DNA of 64,000 nt. It comes from Lineus longissimus (Eukaryota; Nemertea; Pilidiophora; Heteronemertea; Lineidae). The DNA lies in the NCBI RefSeq assembly GCF_910592395.1, contig NC_088312.1:5456001-5520000 (forward strand), written 5' to 3'. Below, piece by piece: positions 23,951 through 38,200 of the stretch (its first letter is position 1; the number at the start of each line of letters is the position of its first letter). Made by a program: the position numbers and the translations under genes. The notes below the pieces were generated by a model. The model was not told the origin of the DNA and searched no databases. It worked only from the letters and a program-made list of their open reading frames with translations.

Positions 23951-25720
23951 CTGCAAATAAAAATGTTATGATCTAATCAAATTGCGTTTAAAAAACCAAA
24001 CATTTAAAATGTCTGTTGATCGAGCAAGCTACTAGCCCATTAAGATAGGTCCATTAGAATAGGCTTCGATCCGCTACGCTGTACTTGTGTGAGTAGGGCG
24101 GGCCAGCGCTGGACACCCGGGGCAGTCCATTGCGTCATCGGCGACAGGGCGAGGCCTGTCCACCACGCGTCCGGAGTGTAAGCAGCGCCGGACTACAGGA
24201 ATACCAGCATGAAAAATTCACCACGCCGGACGGCCTTTGTTTGCGGTTTTCGGCCCGCTTTGTATCAATGTCTGCATGCATATTTTCACGGGCATGTATT
24301 CCAAGGGGGCCAGGAACGGTTTTGTTTTCTCAGCGGTTTTGTTCGTGTAGACCATGGAGGTACAGTATAAATAAATGATATTTATACCTCCATGTGTAGA
24401 CCTACCTGTTTTACCGCCAGCTACACTTTTATGTACAGGCAGGTCAGCACACAGACTTATCAGAGCTTTTCAAAGCGGCCTGTTACCGGGCTTGTGTTTC
24501 CTCTGATCAAAACGTGGGCCCTGTGTTCAAGGTTCGATATTGTCACCTACCTTATTAAGATGGGCGTGCGCCACAGATTCGATCGGATATTTAAAAACAT
24601 GTTTCACGTCGATATGGATCACCATATTGAATAGAAATGGGTCAGTGGTTATACAATAAGTTAGGTAATGGTTTAACTACGGTGGCCTGGACAGCGGCTA
24701 CGATAGCCGGTAAGGAATAGCACCGCAAAGTCGGCAAACACGAGCTGTCGACGGATATTCGCCACATGGGGATGTGACAACATGAGCAGCTCCGACAAGA
24801 ATGGGGACATAATGTTATTCCTGAATGATCTCTATATACGTGTCGCTACTAATTTGTGGTCATACTGATATCATTTCACACCGACTGTGAAGTCACACTG
24901 ACTGCATGTGAAGGGGCAGATATCAGCTCGGACACAGTGGGCAGCATTGTTTCCTCCCAGTGATCTCTACTGTAGCTGTGGCCAAACGGATATCATGATT
25001 CTTAAGCGATATGTCAGCTGTGACAAGGATATATACGACATATGGACATGGTGCACCATTGTCTTCCTGCCTGTGATGTGGGAGATGACTGCTCTGCCGG
25101 CCTGTGGGCATTATTGTCTTCCTCGGTAATCTATAAACTTACGTTTTGGCCAGAAATGCGACCTTTGTTAAAAGGACAACTTGGGCATTGGATATGTTGT
25201 TTTTCATAAACAGAAATGGCTTCCAGAAGAACTGTGACTCATCCAAGCAGGATTCTTATAAAATCATTGACCTGCAATGATTCTGTTGGCATCATTGTCC
25301 TCCACAGTAATTTCGACCCTTGATACCGAGCCAAGTAAAGGCCGGTCCGGAGGCGTTTTACAACAGAAAATAAGAAGCAGTCTGATATTAATGCCAAGTT
25401 GCAGATGATATTTTGACGTATGGTAATTCTTAGTAACATTTAACATTGGGTCATTCTGCAACCAAAGTTGTAGGAAGGTATATACATTTGCATACGTATA
25501 CCATACAATAATACCGGTACAATATACACATTTTCATCTTGATAACGCTCATGGCGCTGGTACAAACATGTATAAAACATTAACCACCCGCCGCGTTTTA
25601 AACACTGCTATAACTACGGTACTACATAGATGCAAGTAAATTTTCATAACCATCATCAACAAAATTTGGCCGGGTATTGTTTTTTAAATTAGCCCCTCTC
25701 CTCCTGCCTATAGTCCCCCT
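23951..25720. other. Intergenic stretch with a weak diverged repeat
   Basis: No coding exon supported. A GC-rich patch lies at 24085-24250. Between about 24830 and 25320 a word like GAGGAAGACAATGATGCCCAC (minus-strand sense) recurs in four or five degraded forms at irregular spacing, suggesting an old tandem repeat. The palindromic mini-element at 24353 lies here. Confidence 0.5.
24353..24394. mobile_element. 42-bp palindromic mini-element with 7-bp target duplication
   Basis: Arms CATGGAGGTA (24353-24362) and TACCTCCATG (24385-24394) are perfect inverted repeats; inner TATAAATA and TATTTATA extend the stem after a 3-base offset. TGTAGAC occurs immediately on both sides (24346-24352 and 24395-24401), as a target-site duplication would. 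A second locus with the same arms and a different 7-bp duplication is at 51835-51867, which is why I call it mobile. It is far too short to encode anything. Confidence 0.6.
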
Positions 25721-27050
25721 TTAATACTCATCCCCGTCCTCATCACCGATCCCACTTCTTTCTCCTCCAGTCGCCTGTTCTTATTCCCTCTGCAAACCAG
25801 CCAGACCCTCACGGGCTTCATTGAATTCACCTTCTTCCATACCCTCCCTTGTGTATCAGTGTACGAAGGCATGTTTCCGGTACATCAGGTCAAACTTGTG
25901 GCCAAGACGAGCCCATACTGACCCCATGGCAGTGTTATTGGCAAGATGTAACAGGCTGCGTTTCATCTCGCCAAGGTCACTTCCAGGCAGGAGGTGGCAT
26001 CGATGGTTGCTGATGCCGGCTTTAAAACCGGCGGGACACCAATCTACGAACTGCCATGTTATGCTGACTTTTAATCTTCGCGATTGCAGCGCTGACGTCT
26101 CTTGGCTTGACGTCTCCGCGGTACTGCAGGGAGGAAGATAGATACTTGCCACTTGCAATATCACACTTCACCATCTGACTGCACGGCTCGAAGCACTCAT
26201 TCGTAATCTCTTGGGTGTCTGAAAGACGCGCCATGTCGGCGGAGACAATCGGGGAAAAGGATGCCAAAGGGTAGTTGATTCTTGGGTGAGGAACCAGGTT
26301 TGTCAGGAACTCGTTCAAGTCGGCGTTCACATCTCCTTCGAATCGAAGCTTATGGACAGATGGAGGATGTGATGGAGCTTATGACCTGGCTCACGAGCCG
26401 GTTGATGTGGGGGTAACCAGGCAGCTCAATATCCAAGCTCGTTCGGCAGATGTCATACAATGCTTCGTTATCAAACAAGATTGCACAAGCTGTATATGGC
26501 CTGTGCTGAAATACTGCGTCAAGAGGGTGTTGTGTCGTCCGTCATGGCTCTCCCGAGTGTATAGTAGCCGCGAGCGAAATTGTTTGCGCTGTCCTCGCCC
26601 CTACCGCTGATGGACTGCTCGGCGTGGAACCTTGAACGGGCCCGTGCAAATAGCATCTGTGAAAGTGAGAATGTAATCATGGCTCTGAGGCTGGACTCAG
26701 TAAAGTTTGGATGCCCAGACGAAACAAATGCACGCTCGGCCTCGGACATAATTCATTTAACTGAAGAGACGGATTTGGTTAAAATTATTTGTTTTATCAA
26801 GAAGAAATCTAATCTTTCTATGGTGTGCATTCTTAAAAATCAAACCGGAGGTTTTTGAGCTTCTAAGTTTTTCTGCTGCACAAAGATCCAACCCCAACGT
26901 TTTTTCGAGGAATAAAAAAAAGAAATAACCGGGCCTTATGCAAAGATGGCAGCCTGACACAGGTGAGAACGCAGTTACAAGGAGAACGCATCTCTGCTCA
27001 TAGACAATCAGCCATCACATTACATTTTTCGCTAGGGTGCTGTGCACGTA

Positions 27051-28713
<1,663 letters not shown>

Positions 28714-28935
28714 TACCTATTACTGTGGGTTCCAAGTCCGCAAATATGGCCCTTGGGACTCTTTTCCCCTATTCCATTTCTTGGAAGAAAGATCCCCATT
28801 GATCACCGGGTTCCTGCTCATGATTCGGGTCGACTTGACCATCGGGTTGAATACCGTGCTCCGCACAGTACAACTCCCAAACATTTGATCCAAGCTGGCA
28901 ACCGGCTTGGCCAAGGAATATGTTGATCACCTCGC

Positions 28936-30508
28936 CTTAAAGATGAAATATTGGGTAAAGAACGATATCATGAAAAGGTAGTTCAAGCCAGTTCAAGAGA
29001 TTACGCTAACGAGATACATAGGGGAGTGATGGCGTCTTCACAGTATACACCACGGATATACTGACCATTATTATGATATGAAGCTGGTCTCTGTAGTATT
29101 TTAAGATTTGATTGATAATAATAATAATAATAATAATAATTTATTTGATTTAAAGTGCTAAAATAATAGTGCATACATTTTCTAAGCACTGTACATAATA
29201 TTAAATGAGTACATTAAAAGTGGTGATTTCATGAGGATAAAAAACAGTTTAAAAACATCCGGAAAATATCAATATTTAAAACATGTATGGCCTACTCTGA
29301 ATATGTTAGGATAAAAAGATGAGTTTTGAGTTTACTCTTAAAAGTGTTTAGCACAGTGACATCACGTAACCAGCTTGGAAGGGCGTTCCACAGCCCCGCG
29401 GCCCGGACACACAGAGATCGATCCCCGAAGACCCCATTTGAACGTGGGATGGCAAGGAGCCAAGGGTCATCCGAGGACCGAAGTCTGATGTGGGTTTGGG
29501 CTTCGGTCGTTTCCACCTTCAACTGCAATGGGTGTCCAACTCTTCCGAACGATCCCAGGGAAATTAATACCCACGGTTTGACTGTCATACAAAAATACGT
29601 TTTTTACATGAATTAGGTAATCCGATAATAACACCATGTGGGCACTGGAAGGGTCATGCAAATTTTGTCATGAGATCAAGCCGAACATAATGTCCACCTA
29701 ATCAACCATGAACATGATGAAACAGCTGGTCCAAGAATTAACTTCTGCTGGTAAATGTCCACAGGCTGTCCGATAGTCATCCGAAACATCATCCGGATCA
29801 TCATCCTTAGATTCAGGCTTTTTCACTCCAATTGTACACACATTGTGTAGGCCTACATTTAAGCAATCGCACGTAATTATCTGGTTCATCACAGAGCGAA
29901 ACCAGTGTCATTTGATGGTCAATTACGAAATTATACATACAAGTATATAAAATATACATTATATACATACAGTGTATTATTACAGGCATAGTCTGCGGTG
30001 TCAGTCAGATCATTTACGTGACTCTCGCATTTCAATCATTTTCATATAGTGGGATAAGGAATCGGAGACGTTTTATTCTCGATAAAACACAACTTCGTTC
30101 ATCGTCGTTCATTCGTAAGGTTTGCAAAGCATGCCTATTGTTTAATGATGGGTGACACCATGCACTTGGGAATGGGAGGTCACTCATGATGATCACTCTT
30201 CAACCAAAGCCTAAGACAATTAGGTGTCATTACACTTAACTGGGTTGATGGTCCATGATGATCTATGGAATCTATTGGCTTTGTTCTATCGGGCATAACT
30301 AAGATTTAAACCTCCATTAGGCCTAGGCCTGCCAGCAGGGACATAACCGCCACCTGCGGTGAGCACTCGCAGTGTCATAATTATATGATGCCATCCCTTA
30401 TGTGCTTCATTTCCACTGTAGGCGTTCATCAGAGTTGAAGGTGGACCGACATCACACGAACTTCACTATTAATACCTGAATTCGCCTGCTTCGACTCAAA
30501 TCTTCAAA
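28936..30508. other. Spacer between the divergent tubulin copies
   Basis: Holds the LINE fragment (29117-29545) and the presumed promoter and 5' UTR of the intact alpha-tubulin gene. No TATA box at a convincing distance was seen; the leader before the ATG is CTTCAAA. Confidence 0.5.
29117..29545 (-). mobile_element. 5'-truncated non-LTR retrotransposon (LINE), 3' end
   Basis: On the minus strand, codons from about 29540 to 29292 encode the C-terminal tail typical of CR1/L2/Jockey-group reverse transcriptases: IRLRSSDDPWLL, FGDRSLCVRAAGLWNALPSW, then FKSKLKTHLF, and a stop. A short 3' UTR follows and ends in an (ATT)n tail (29117-29143), the microsatellite end such LINEs usually have. The start of homology near 29540 is approximate; no target duplication was identified. 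Confidence 0.75.
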
Positions 30509-32591
30509 ATGGTAAGTCATTTATTGCCTTAGGGGTATTTTTGGAGGGTTTGGAGAATATTGCGTTACTTTGTAAAGACTGATCTCGGCTGCGAAGTCGG
30601 ATGAGCATGCATCCTGGGGAAGTCGGGGGTTATGGATATGGCTGACGGTTTATTCAGGAAACGGTTCGAGTTGTGAAGAAGTTGGAAATCCCTGGTCAAT
30701 AACAACACCTAAAACAAACCTTTCGCTTCCTCAGACATAGTTTCCTTTTTGACCTTCAAGTAGGCCAATAGGCTACCCATCAGTCCTTACCGTCGTTTCC
30801 ACTTTTGGTAAAAACTCCTTAAAATCTTTCTCTTCCTCAGACTGACATCATTTCCTCATTTTTTAAGTATAGTATATAATGAGCCTACCGTCGTTGCCTC
30901 TTTTTCAGCGCGAAGTTATATCCATCCATGTCGGCCAAGCTGGTTGTCAGATCGGCAATGCCTGCTGGGAGTTGTATTGCTTGGAGCACGGTATCCAGCC
31001 TGATGGCCAGATGCCCAGTGACTTGACTATCGGAGGTGGCGACGACTCCTTCAACACCTTCTTTAGTGAGACTGGTGCTGGCAAACACGTCCCAAGAGCT
31101 ATCATGATCGATTTGGAACCATCAGTGATCGGTAAGCCTCCGGTTAGAATGCATTGTGAAAGCTACAGGCAATGCTTACCCCTCCGCCTTCCGCCTCTCC
31201 TCCCTCCCCTTTTTCTCAAACAAATTTTAGAGGGGTGGTATAGTAGTAAAAATTAGTAAGTGACTAAGTGAAATGAGGGAGCGACCATTATTTTTTACCC
31301 TGATTTATTTTTGTTCTTTTACAAAATGTAGTGTCACAGGTAGTTATTTTTGGCACGTCACATATTTACGTTCCCGCTCTGTCACATGCATGCTCCGCTC
31401 AGAGAAGTTCAAGAAACACCACGTGAATTTGCAACATCTTCAAAATTACCTGTTTCGTTTTTAGATGAGGTCCGAAGTGGAACCTATCGCCAGCTCTTCC
31501 ACCCTGAGCAGCTCATCAGTGGTAAGGAAGATGCCGCCAACAACTACGCCCGTGGTCACTACACGGTTGGGAAGGAGTACATTGACCAATGCCTGGACAG
31601 GATCCGTAAGCTTGCTGACCAGTGCACTGGTCTTCAAGGTTTTCTTGTATTCCACTCATTCGGTGGTGGTACCGGGTCCGGCTTCACTTCTCTTCTCTTG
31701 GAATATCTCTCAAGGGACTACGGAAAGAAGTCCAAGTTAGAATTCGCCATTTATCCGGCGCCCCAGGTCTCCACCGCTGTCGTTGAGCCGTACAACTCCA
31801 TTTTGACGACCCACACCACCCTAGAGCACTCGGACTGCGCCTTCATGGTCGACAATGAAGCCATCTACGATATCTGCCGCCGTAATCTTGATATTGATAG
31901 ACCAACCTACACGAACCTGAACAGGATAATAAGCCAGGTCGTCAGTTCCATTACTGCTTCTCTGCGATTTGATGGTTCTCTTAACGTTGACTTGACCGAG
32001 TTCCAGACGAACTTGGTACCCTATCCTCGTATCCACTTCCCAATGGCAACCTATGCGCCAATCATCTCAACTGAAAAGGCTTACCATGAGCAGATCACTA
32101 CGGCAGACATCACCAACTCTTGCTTCGAACCACAAAACCAATTGGTCAAATGTGACCCGCGTCATGGCAAATACATGGCGTGTTGCTTGCTCTACCGAGG
32201 TGACATCGTCCCCAAAGACGTGAACGCAGCGATAGCCGCCATCAAAAGCAAGAGGACTATCCAGTTCGTCGATTGGTGTCCGACAGGCTTCAAGGTCGGA
32301 ATAAACTACCAGCCTGCAACGGCCGTACCGGGAGGTGACTTGGCCAAGGTGCAGCGTGCTGTCTGCATGTTGAGCAACACCACCGCCATCGCAGAGGCTT
32401 GGGCTCGCCTTGATCACAAGTTCGATCTTATGTACGCCAAGCGCGCCTTTGTCCACTGGTATGTCGGTGAAGGTATGGAGGAGGGCGAGTTCTCCGAGGC
32501 TCGCGAGGATATGGCAGCCCTAGAGAAAGACTACGAGGAAGTAGGCATGGACTGTGCTGACGAAGAAGAAGAAGAAGATGATGAATATTAA
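30509..32591 (+). CDS. Alpha-tubulin, intact, divergent isotype lacking Lys40
   Basis: Three exons: 30509-30511 (ATG alone), 30909-31131 and 31465-32591, encoding 450 residues, the usual length. The ATG-only first exon followed by an intron is the classic animal tubulin layout. The GTP-binding GGGTGSG (142-148), [16 protein letters not shown] and the catalytic glutamate in the LTEF motif near residue 254 are present, so it should form alpha/beta dimers and activate beta-tubulin GTP hydrolysis. The acidic tail ends EEEEEDDEY, keeping the C-terminal Tyr for detyrosination. Two deviations: position 40 is Leu (SDLTIGG) where most alpha-tubulins have the acetylated Lys, and the N-terminus is MREV rather than MREC, the nascent-chain signal read in tubulin autoregulation. 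A specialised (for example germline) isotype is likely; expression cannot be seen. Confidence 0.95.
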
Positions 32592-32957
32592 TGATGTGGG
32601 AATGTTTCCTGAGGGAGCTTGGGGAAGGACAAGCCGTCAAGGCTGTTAAGGACAGTGGGTATTAATTAAGTCACATCCAGAGCAGACACACGGCCGACAA
32701 TTCATTTTTGAAGAACTATCTTCGACTTCCTTTCCGGACGGATACTTACCTAAACCTTTTCATAGATGTAACTAGCAGTTGTATTTGAAAGAGCCCGTGA
32801 GAACATCTTTTAAACACGAGTTTATCAACTCTAAGATAAGAACAACCACAATATATAGTTGCAGGAATTGACTTCTAATTGCGTTTTAATGCCATGGCTG
32901 CATGCTCTCATCAACTCCAAACATTGATGTCCTAGAACTTTTGGATCAGCTTCTCCG

Positions 32958-32963
32958 ATTAAA
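32958..32963 (+). terminator. Alpha-tubulin polyadenylation signal (ATTAAA)
   Basis: ATTAAA, the commonest variant signal, 367 bases after the tubulin stop; no AATAAA is seen between them. Confidence 0.35.
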
Positions 32964-33309
32964 CTGGTTTTTATGTACAATGAAACACTGGTTCATCTGT
33001 TTTGTGGTTTTATATACATTGTATTTCTCACATTAAGTCCCACCAGCCCACCATCCCGATTGACCGGGGCGCTATAACCGCCAGTCACATCAGTTGCCTG
33101 CGATCTGTACTTGGTGGGCCATCTGGTGGCAAATGATCGAAGCCAGCGGCAGCGAACTGCTAACGGGGACCATGACCACCGTTGGTCTGCTGGTCAGGTG
33201 GGTGCCGGCAGTGGTCCACCGAGTCTGCCCCTTATTTTCCGCCAGTGGGCCATTCTTGCTCTCTGGGAGCCCTAACTTTCACAATCTGCGGCTGGTGTAT
33301 AGCACTGGA

Positions 33310-35240
33310 ATAGTGCCTTGCTTGTGGCTGGTGTAGGCTAGCATGAGGAATAGTTCCAGGTGGCTGGTGTAGCAGGAGAAATAGTCCCCTGTTATCTCAA
33401 TTTGCCCCTGTTGCAAGATGAGCCCTTTGTTTTATCACAACTTGGTCCCCAGTCTCTCAGGTCCTGCCCCTGGTGAAGCAGGAGATATCATGGTCACCTG
33501 TCTTTGAATAGCTTGTGGCTGGTGCAGCAGAAGGAAGAGTCTGATGTCTTTCACAAATTGGTGCCCTGTCCCTCACTTCCGTGACTGGTGTATAAGCTGG
33601 AAGAGTAGTCCCGTCTCTCACAACCTGTAGCTATTGGATTTGGAGAATACGCCTCTGTCTTTCTCAACTTGGTCCCATGTCTCTCATGCTTGTGACTGGT
33701 GTAGCAGGAGGAATTAGCCTCCTGTCTTCAACATCTTCATCCCCTGACTCTCTCACAACCTGTAACTGTTTGAGCTGGAGAATGCGCATCTGTCTTTCTC
33801 AACTTTGTCCCCTGTCTCTCATGCTTGTGACTGGTGTAGCAGGAGGAATTGGCCTCCTGTCTTTAACGTCTTGATCCCCTGTCTCTCTCACAACCTGTAG
33901 CTGTTGGAGTTGGAGATACATCTCTGTCTTTCTCGACTTTGTCCCATGTCTCTCATGTAGCAGGAGGAATTAGCCTCCTGTCTTTAAAATCTTCATCCCC
34001 TGACTCTCTCACAACCTGTAACTGTTTGAGCTGGAGAATACGCATCTGTCTTTCTCAACCTTGTCCCCTGTCTCTCATGCTTGTGACTGGTGTATCAGGA
34101 GGAATTAGCCCCCTGTCTTTAATATCTTGATTCCCCGTCTCTCTCACAACCTGTAGCTATTGGAATTGGAGGAATACGCCTCTGTCTTTCAAGACTTTGT
34201 CCCATGTCTCTCATGTAGCAGGAGGAATTAGCCTCCTGTCTTTAAAATCTTCATCCCCTGACTCTCTCACAACCTGTAACTGTTTGAGCTGGAGAATGCG
34301 CATCTGTCTTTCTCAACTTTGTCCCCTGTCTCTCATGCTTGTGACTGGTGTAGCAGGAGGAATTAGCCCCTGTCTTTAATATCTTGATCCCCTGTCTGTC
34401 TCACAACCTTTCGCTGGTGTAGCGGGAGAAACAGTCCATTGTATTTTAGAACCTGTGGGTGGTGAATTTGGAGGAATAGGCCCCTGACTTTCCCAACTTG
34501 TCGCTGGTAGAGCGAGGGATACAGTCCATTGTCTTTTAGAACATGTGGCTGGTGTAACTGGAGAAATAGTCCCCTGTCTCTAATAATTTGTGGCTAGCGC
34601 AGGAGGAATAGTCCCATGTCTTTCACAACTTGGTCCCCTTGTCTTTCTCAACTTAATTGCCGCTGGTGCAGCAAGAGAAACAGTCCATTGCCTTTAAGAA
34701 CTTGTGGCTGGTGTAGCTGGATGAGTAGTCCCCTGTTTTTTCACAATTTCTGCCTGGTGTAGCGCAGGAGGTATATAGTCGCTTGTGTTTCACAACTTGA
34801 TCGCCCAGTCTTTCAAAAACCGTTCATTGTCTTTCGGCTGGTGTAGCAGGAGGAATAGTCCCCCGACTTGCACAATTTGGCCCATTGTCTTTCCCAGCCT
34901 GGGACTACAATCGTCTTTCAAACTTGATCCCGTCTCTCACAAACTGTATCTGTTGGAGCAGGGGGAATAGTCCTCGGTCTTTCTCAAATTGTCGCTGGTG
35001 CAGCAGGAGAAATAGTTCACATCGTCTTTCAGAACCTGTGACTGGTGAAGCAGGAGTAATAGTCCCTGTCTTTCAGATTTGATTTCCCATGTCTGTCACA
35101 ACCTGTGGCTGGTGTAGTTTGAGGAACAATCCCATGCCCTTTTCAACTTGTGGCTGGTGTTTCAGGAGAAATAGTCCCGTCTATCACAAGTCTTTGATGG
35201 TGTAGTCAGAGGAATAGGTCCCTGTCTTGCACAATCAAGT
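33310..35240. repeat. Minisatellite, ~64-bp monomers, partly in 258-bp higher-order units
   Basis: Nearly 2 kb of diverged units with the core GGCTGGTGTAGCAGGAGGAA, TAGTCCCCTGTCTTTCACAA and CTTG. Monomers vary from about 55 to 70 bp. In the middle (about 33650-34380) four-monomer blocks repeat at 258 bp with high similarity (block starts near 33681, 33939 and 34197). It lies ~700 bp downstream of the tubulin gene. Frames across it are artefacts. Confidence 0.88.
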
Positions 35241-38200
35241 CAAAAACATGAGGGTTAAGCCCATTCTCTCCAAATTGAGCTTGCCAGTAAGGAATAACAG
35301 ACTCCTTTGTCAGGCAAGAAGGTTGACACTGAAGGGGAAGTAAGAATAGGTAGAGGATCAATCAAGGACGCCTCCAAGTGTAATTCTCTTCTTCTTGTAC
35401 TTGGTTAGATCAGTTTATATCGAGTGCAGTCCTGGACAAAGTAACAACAAAGATATCAGAATCTAATATATACAATTTTTTGTTTCATTCAGTCATCTAC
35501 ATTTGTCTCTCATCTCAACCAACAACACATTCTTCGAAAAATATAGATAGTCATTCATTTATGTGACTAGGAAACATTCATCTTCATTCTCAAGACAAGG
35601 ACAAGACCAGGGTGTCACTCTGACTCCGGCTGCATTTAAAGGTACAGGCCACCTTACAGATTACATGAGATATTCCGCAGCAAGAGTGGGAGCAATTTGT
35701 CGTTCCAGATCATTCCACCAGATGCAAGTTTATGGAATCAAGAAATCTAGAAAGCACAAAGTCACCAAAACCATGTCAACAAGACACCTGGTGGGAAAAA
35801 CTTAAACTACTTATACCTGATCTGACATTTTGACAAGTTCACATCAAGAGTTTGGAAGGAATGAAATAGACAGCAGTTACATATTTAGAAATGTATTTCA
35901 CCCAAGCCTGCCAAAGTCATCACTCTTCTTGACAGGAATAGTACTTAGGTGATTCTGGCAAGCTTGAGATACATTTATAACAGATGGTTTCTCTCATTCA
36001 AACACCAGGAAAAGTGTACCCCCTCCAACTATTTTACCCTGTTCCTAGGTTGGTTGCCCTTTCTACTGGTCCAAGTATTTCAACGAGTGAAAACATTGCA
36101 TGTCGTAACAGATACATGTATAATTTGGTCCACAAAAAAATAAAGAGCAGATAAATTTCAAGTAGTTTTTACAAAGCAGAAGCATTATCAGATCTACATA
36201 CTCATTCAGAGCTCCACACCCCCTACCCCCCCCCCCCCTACCCACCCAATGTTTTGACCTTGTACAGACTTTTTCATCATTCACAAACGCTTGTTGTGTT
36301 CATTCAATGGATTTACAAAGGATTTAGATGTTTATTGGGTCATTTAGGTGTACAAAGAAATGTAAGAGAATATTTTGGAGAATATGAAAGATATTTCATA
36401 GAGATAATTTGAATATAATAGATTTGGTATTTACATGGATATCAAGCTATAGACACAGGAATGAAAACAGAATAGCAGAACCATCAACCTTAACACTTGA
36501 CACTTCTTTGCAAGTTAATCAGTTGAGAGTAAACCAAAAAGGGGCTAAAATGAAGTTGTTTGGTTTCTGAACAAAACATCTTGGAGTCGGTAGGCTATAA
36601 CCTTTCAAAGGGTTCCTCACCCACAAGCGTCATACAGTTGACATCAGTGCGATGTTCTGAAGGCGGCCTTTGGATCATTGGAGATAGGATAACAATCTGT
36701 TAAAGCATTATATGAAGCATCACAGAACAATACCAGCCAAGCAGGGAACGATCATCAGGCTTTGTCAATTAGAGAAGTCTGGATCACACTTGCTATTACT
36801 TTCATTGGAATCGTCCATCACAGACTGAGTTATCACCTTTACTCTGCACTGACTGTCACTCTCTTGGGTGCAGCACTGTTGCAACGTTTGTCCAAGTTTG
36901 ACCTCATTTTGACATACACCCTAGTGAAAATCAGTACCACCTAACGGGATGCCGCTACCCTATTCCCTGTTGGCTGGTAAAGAGAACATCACTATCACAA
37001 AGAGAGTACAGCAAGACTGCATTTTAGTTGGCACAAGAAGGAAAATACTGATTTGACAATTAGGATCACAATACAGTAGAAAACGGCAATTTCAGGGCTG
37101 AATTTCTAGCCAAACTTGCTACTTTTTTAAGTCAACTTCTAATTTTTCATTTTTAGAATAGTTCTTTCCTACCAATGCATTTTTAGTTTCGGCGTCATAC
37201 AACCTGCATCTCTGCGATGAAGACAAGTCATGACTTATTTACAAAATATCAACCAAACCACCACAACATAAATGTCTACAGAACATCTACTGTACAATGC
37301 ACAGCCTTCATGATGAAAGGTAACTAACATTCAGACCTCTACCCATTTCAATTCAAGCTGACAAGAACTGTGCACATGAAATGTACACCAAAGTGTAGAG
37401 ATTAACACACCGATTCAAAACAGCTTAACCTGGAACAGATAGAGATAAGATGATGGTTTCAATGTATAACCCAAACCACATCCACATAAAAATTTACAAA
37501 GGAATTCAGATAAATTTCTAATACTTCCCTTTCAAATAGTAATAGTATCATGGAAGCCTTAACCGCCTAAATTTTGTTCCTTTTCTTAAAAATCTCACAA
37601 AAAGCACAACACAAATAGTTTGTGGACAATAGCGGACAGTGATTAAGTTTGGTACTGGTTTCAATTTTCTTCCTGTCTTCCACCAGTCTAAGTCACAGAC
37701 TTTTCAAGACGGTCATTTGTGCCAGCACAATCTGTCTCGTTCCTATAATAAAAATGCACCGGCACTGATAGTTATACAAGTGGAACATAGTTTGACACTT
37801 CACATTCATTGTATTCCTCTCAATTTCATCAGACTCCAAAAAAAGTCGACAATGAAACAAGTCAACAATGAAACAAACAAAAGCCTCACAACCCATCTTT
37901 CTTAACATTATTCTTACTTGATAAATCTATAGTTTTATAAAATACAGAAAGCTTCCCAACACCTTGATAAAGGTATATACAAGACACCCCACCAAGACGT
38001 AGACAGAACATGCTGTAGGCATGCTAAAATATAGACTGCTCCACTCGAACAGATAAAAACAACATTCTTAAAGTATTTACACTTTTTTTTCTACTAGCAC
38101 AGATTTTGTTTCTGTGATTGCACATTCTATGTGTATCCCTCACTGCCAAAAACATCTAGAAATTCTTTCTAACCAAGATGACCAGAGCATACATCGCTCA

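Noticed and set aside
24161-24175. CCACGCGTCCG, identical to a common cDNA-library SalI adaptor core
   Set aside because: Single occurrence inside a GC-rich genomic patch, with no vector sequence or cDNA-like join next to it; chance is sufficient.
25856-26330. Minus-strand frames as a functional alpha-tubulin exon
   Set aside because: The homology jumps between frames, has a stop at the AFVHW tryptophan and lacks the GTP-binding loop, so it is a pseudogene.
33677-34379. Repetitive open frames with a recurring VTGVAGGIS peptide
   Set aside because: Produced by the 258-bp higher-order minisatellite; not a repeat protein.
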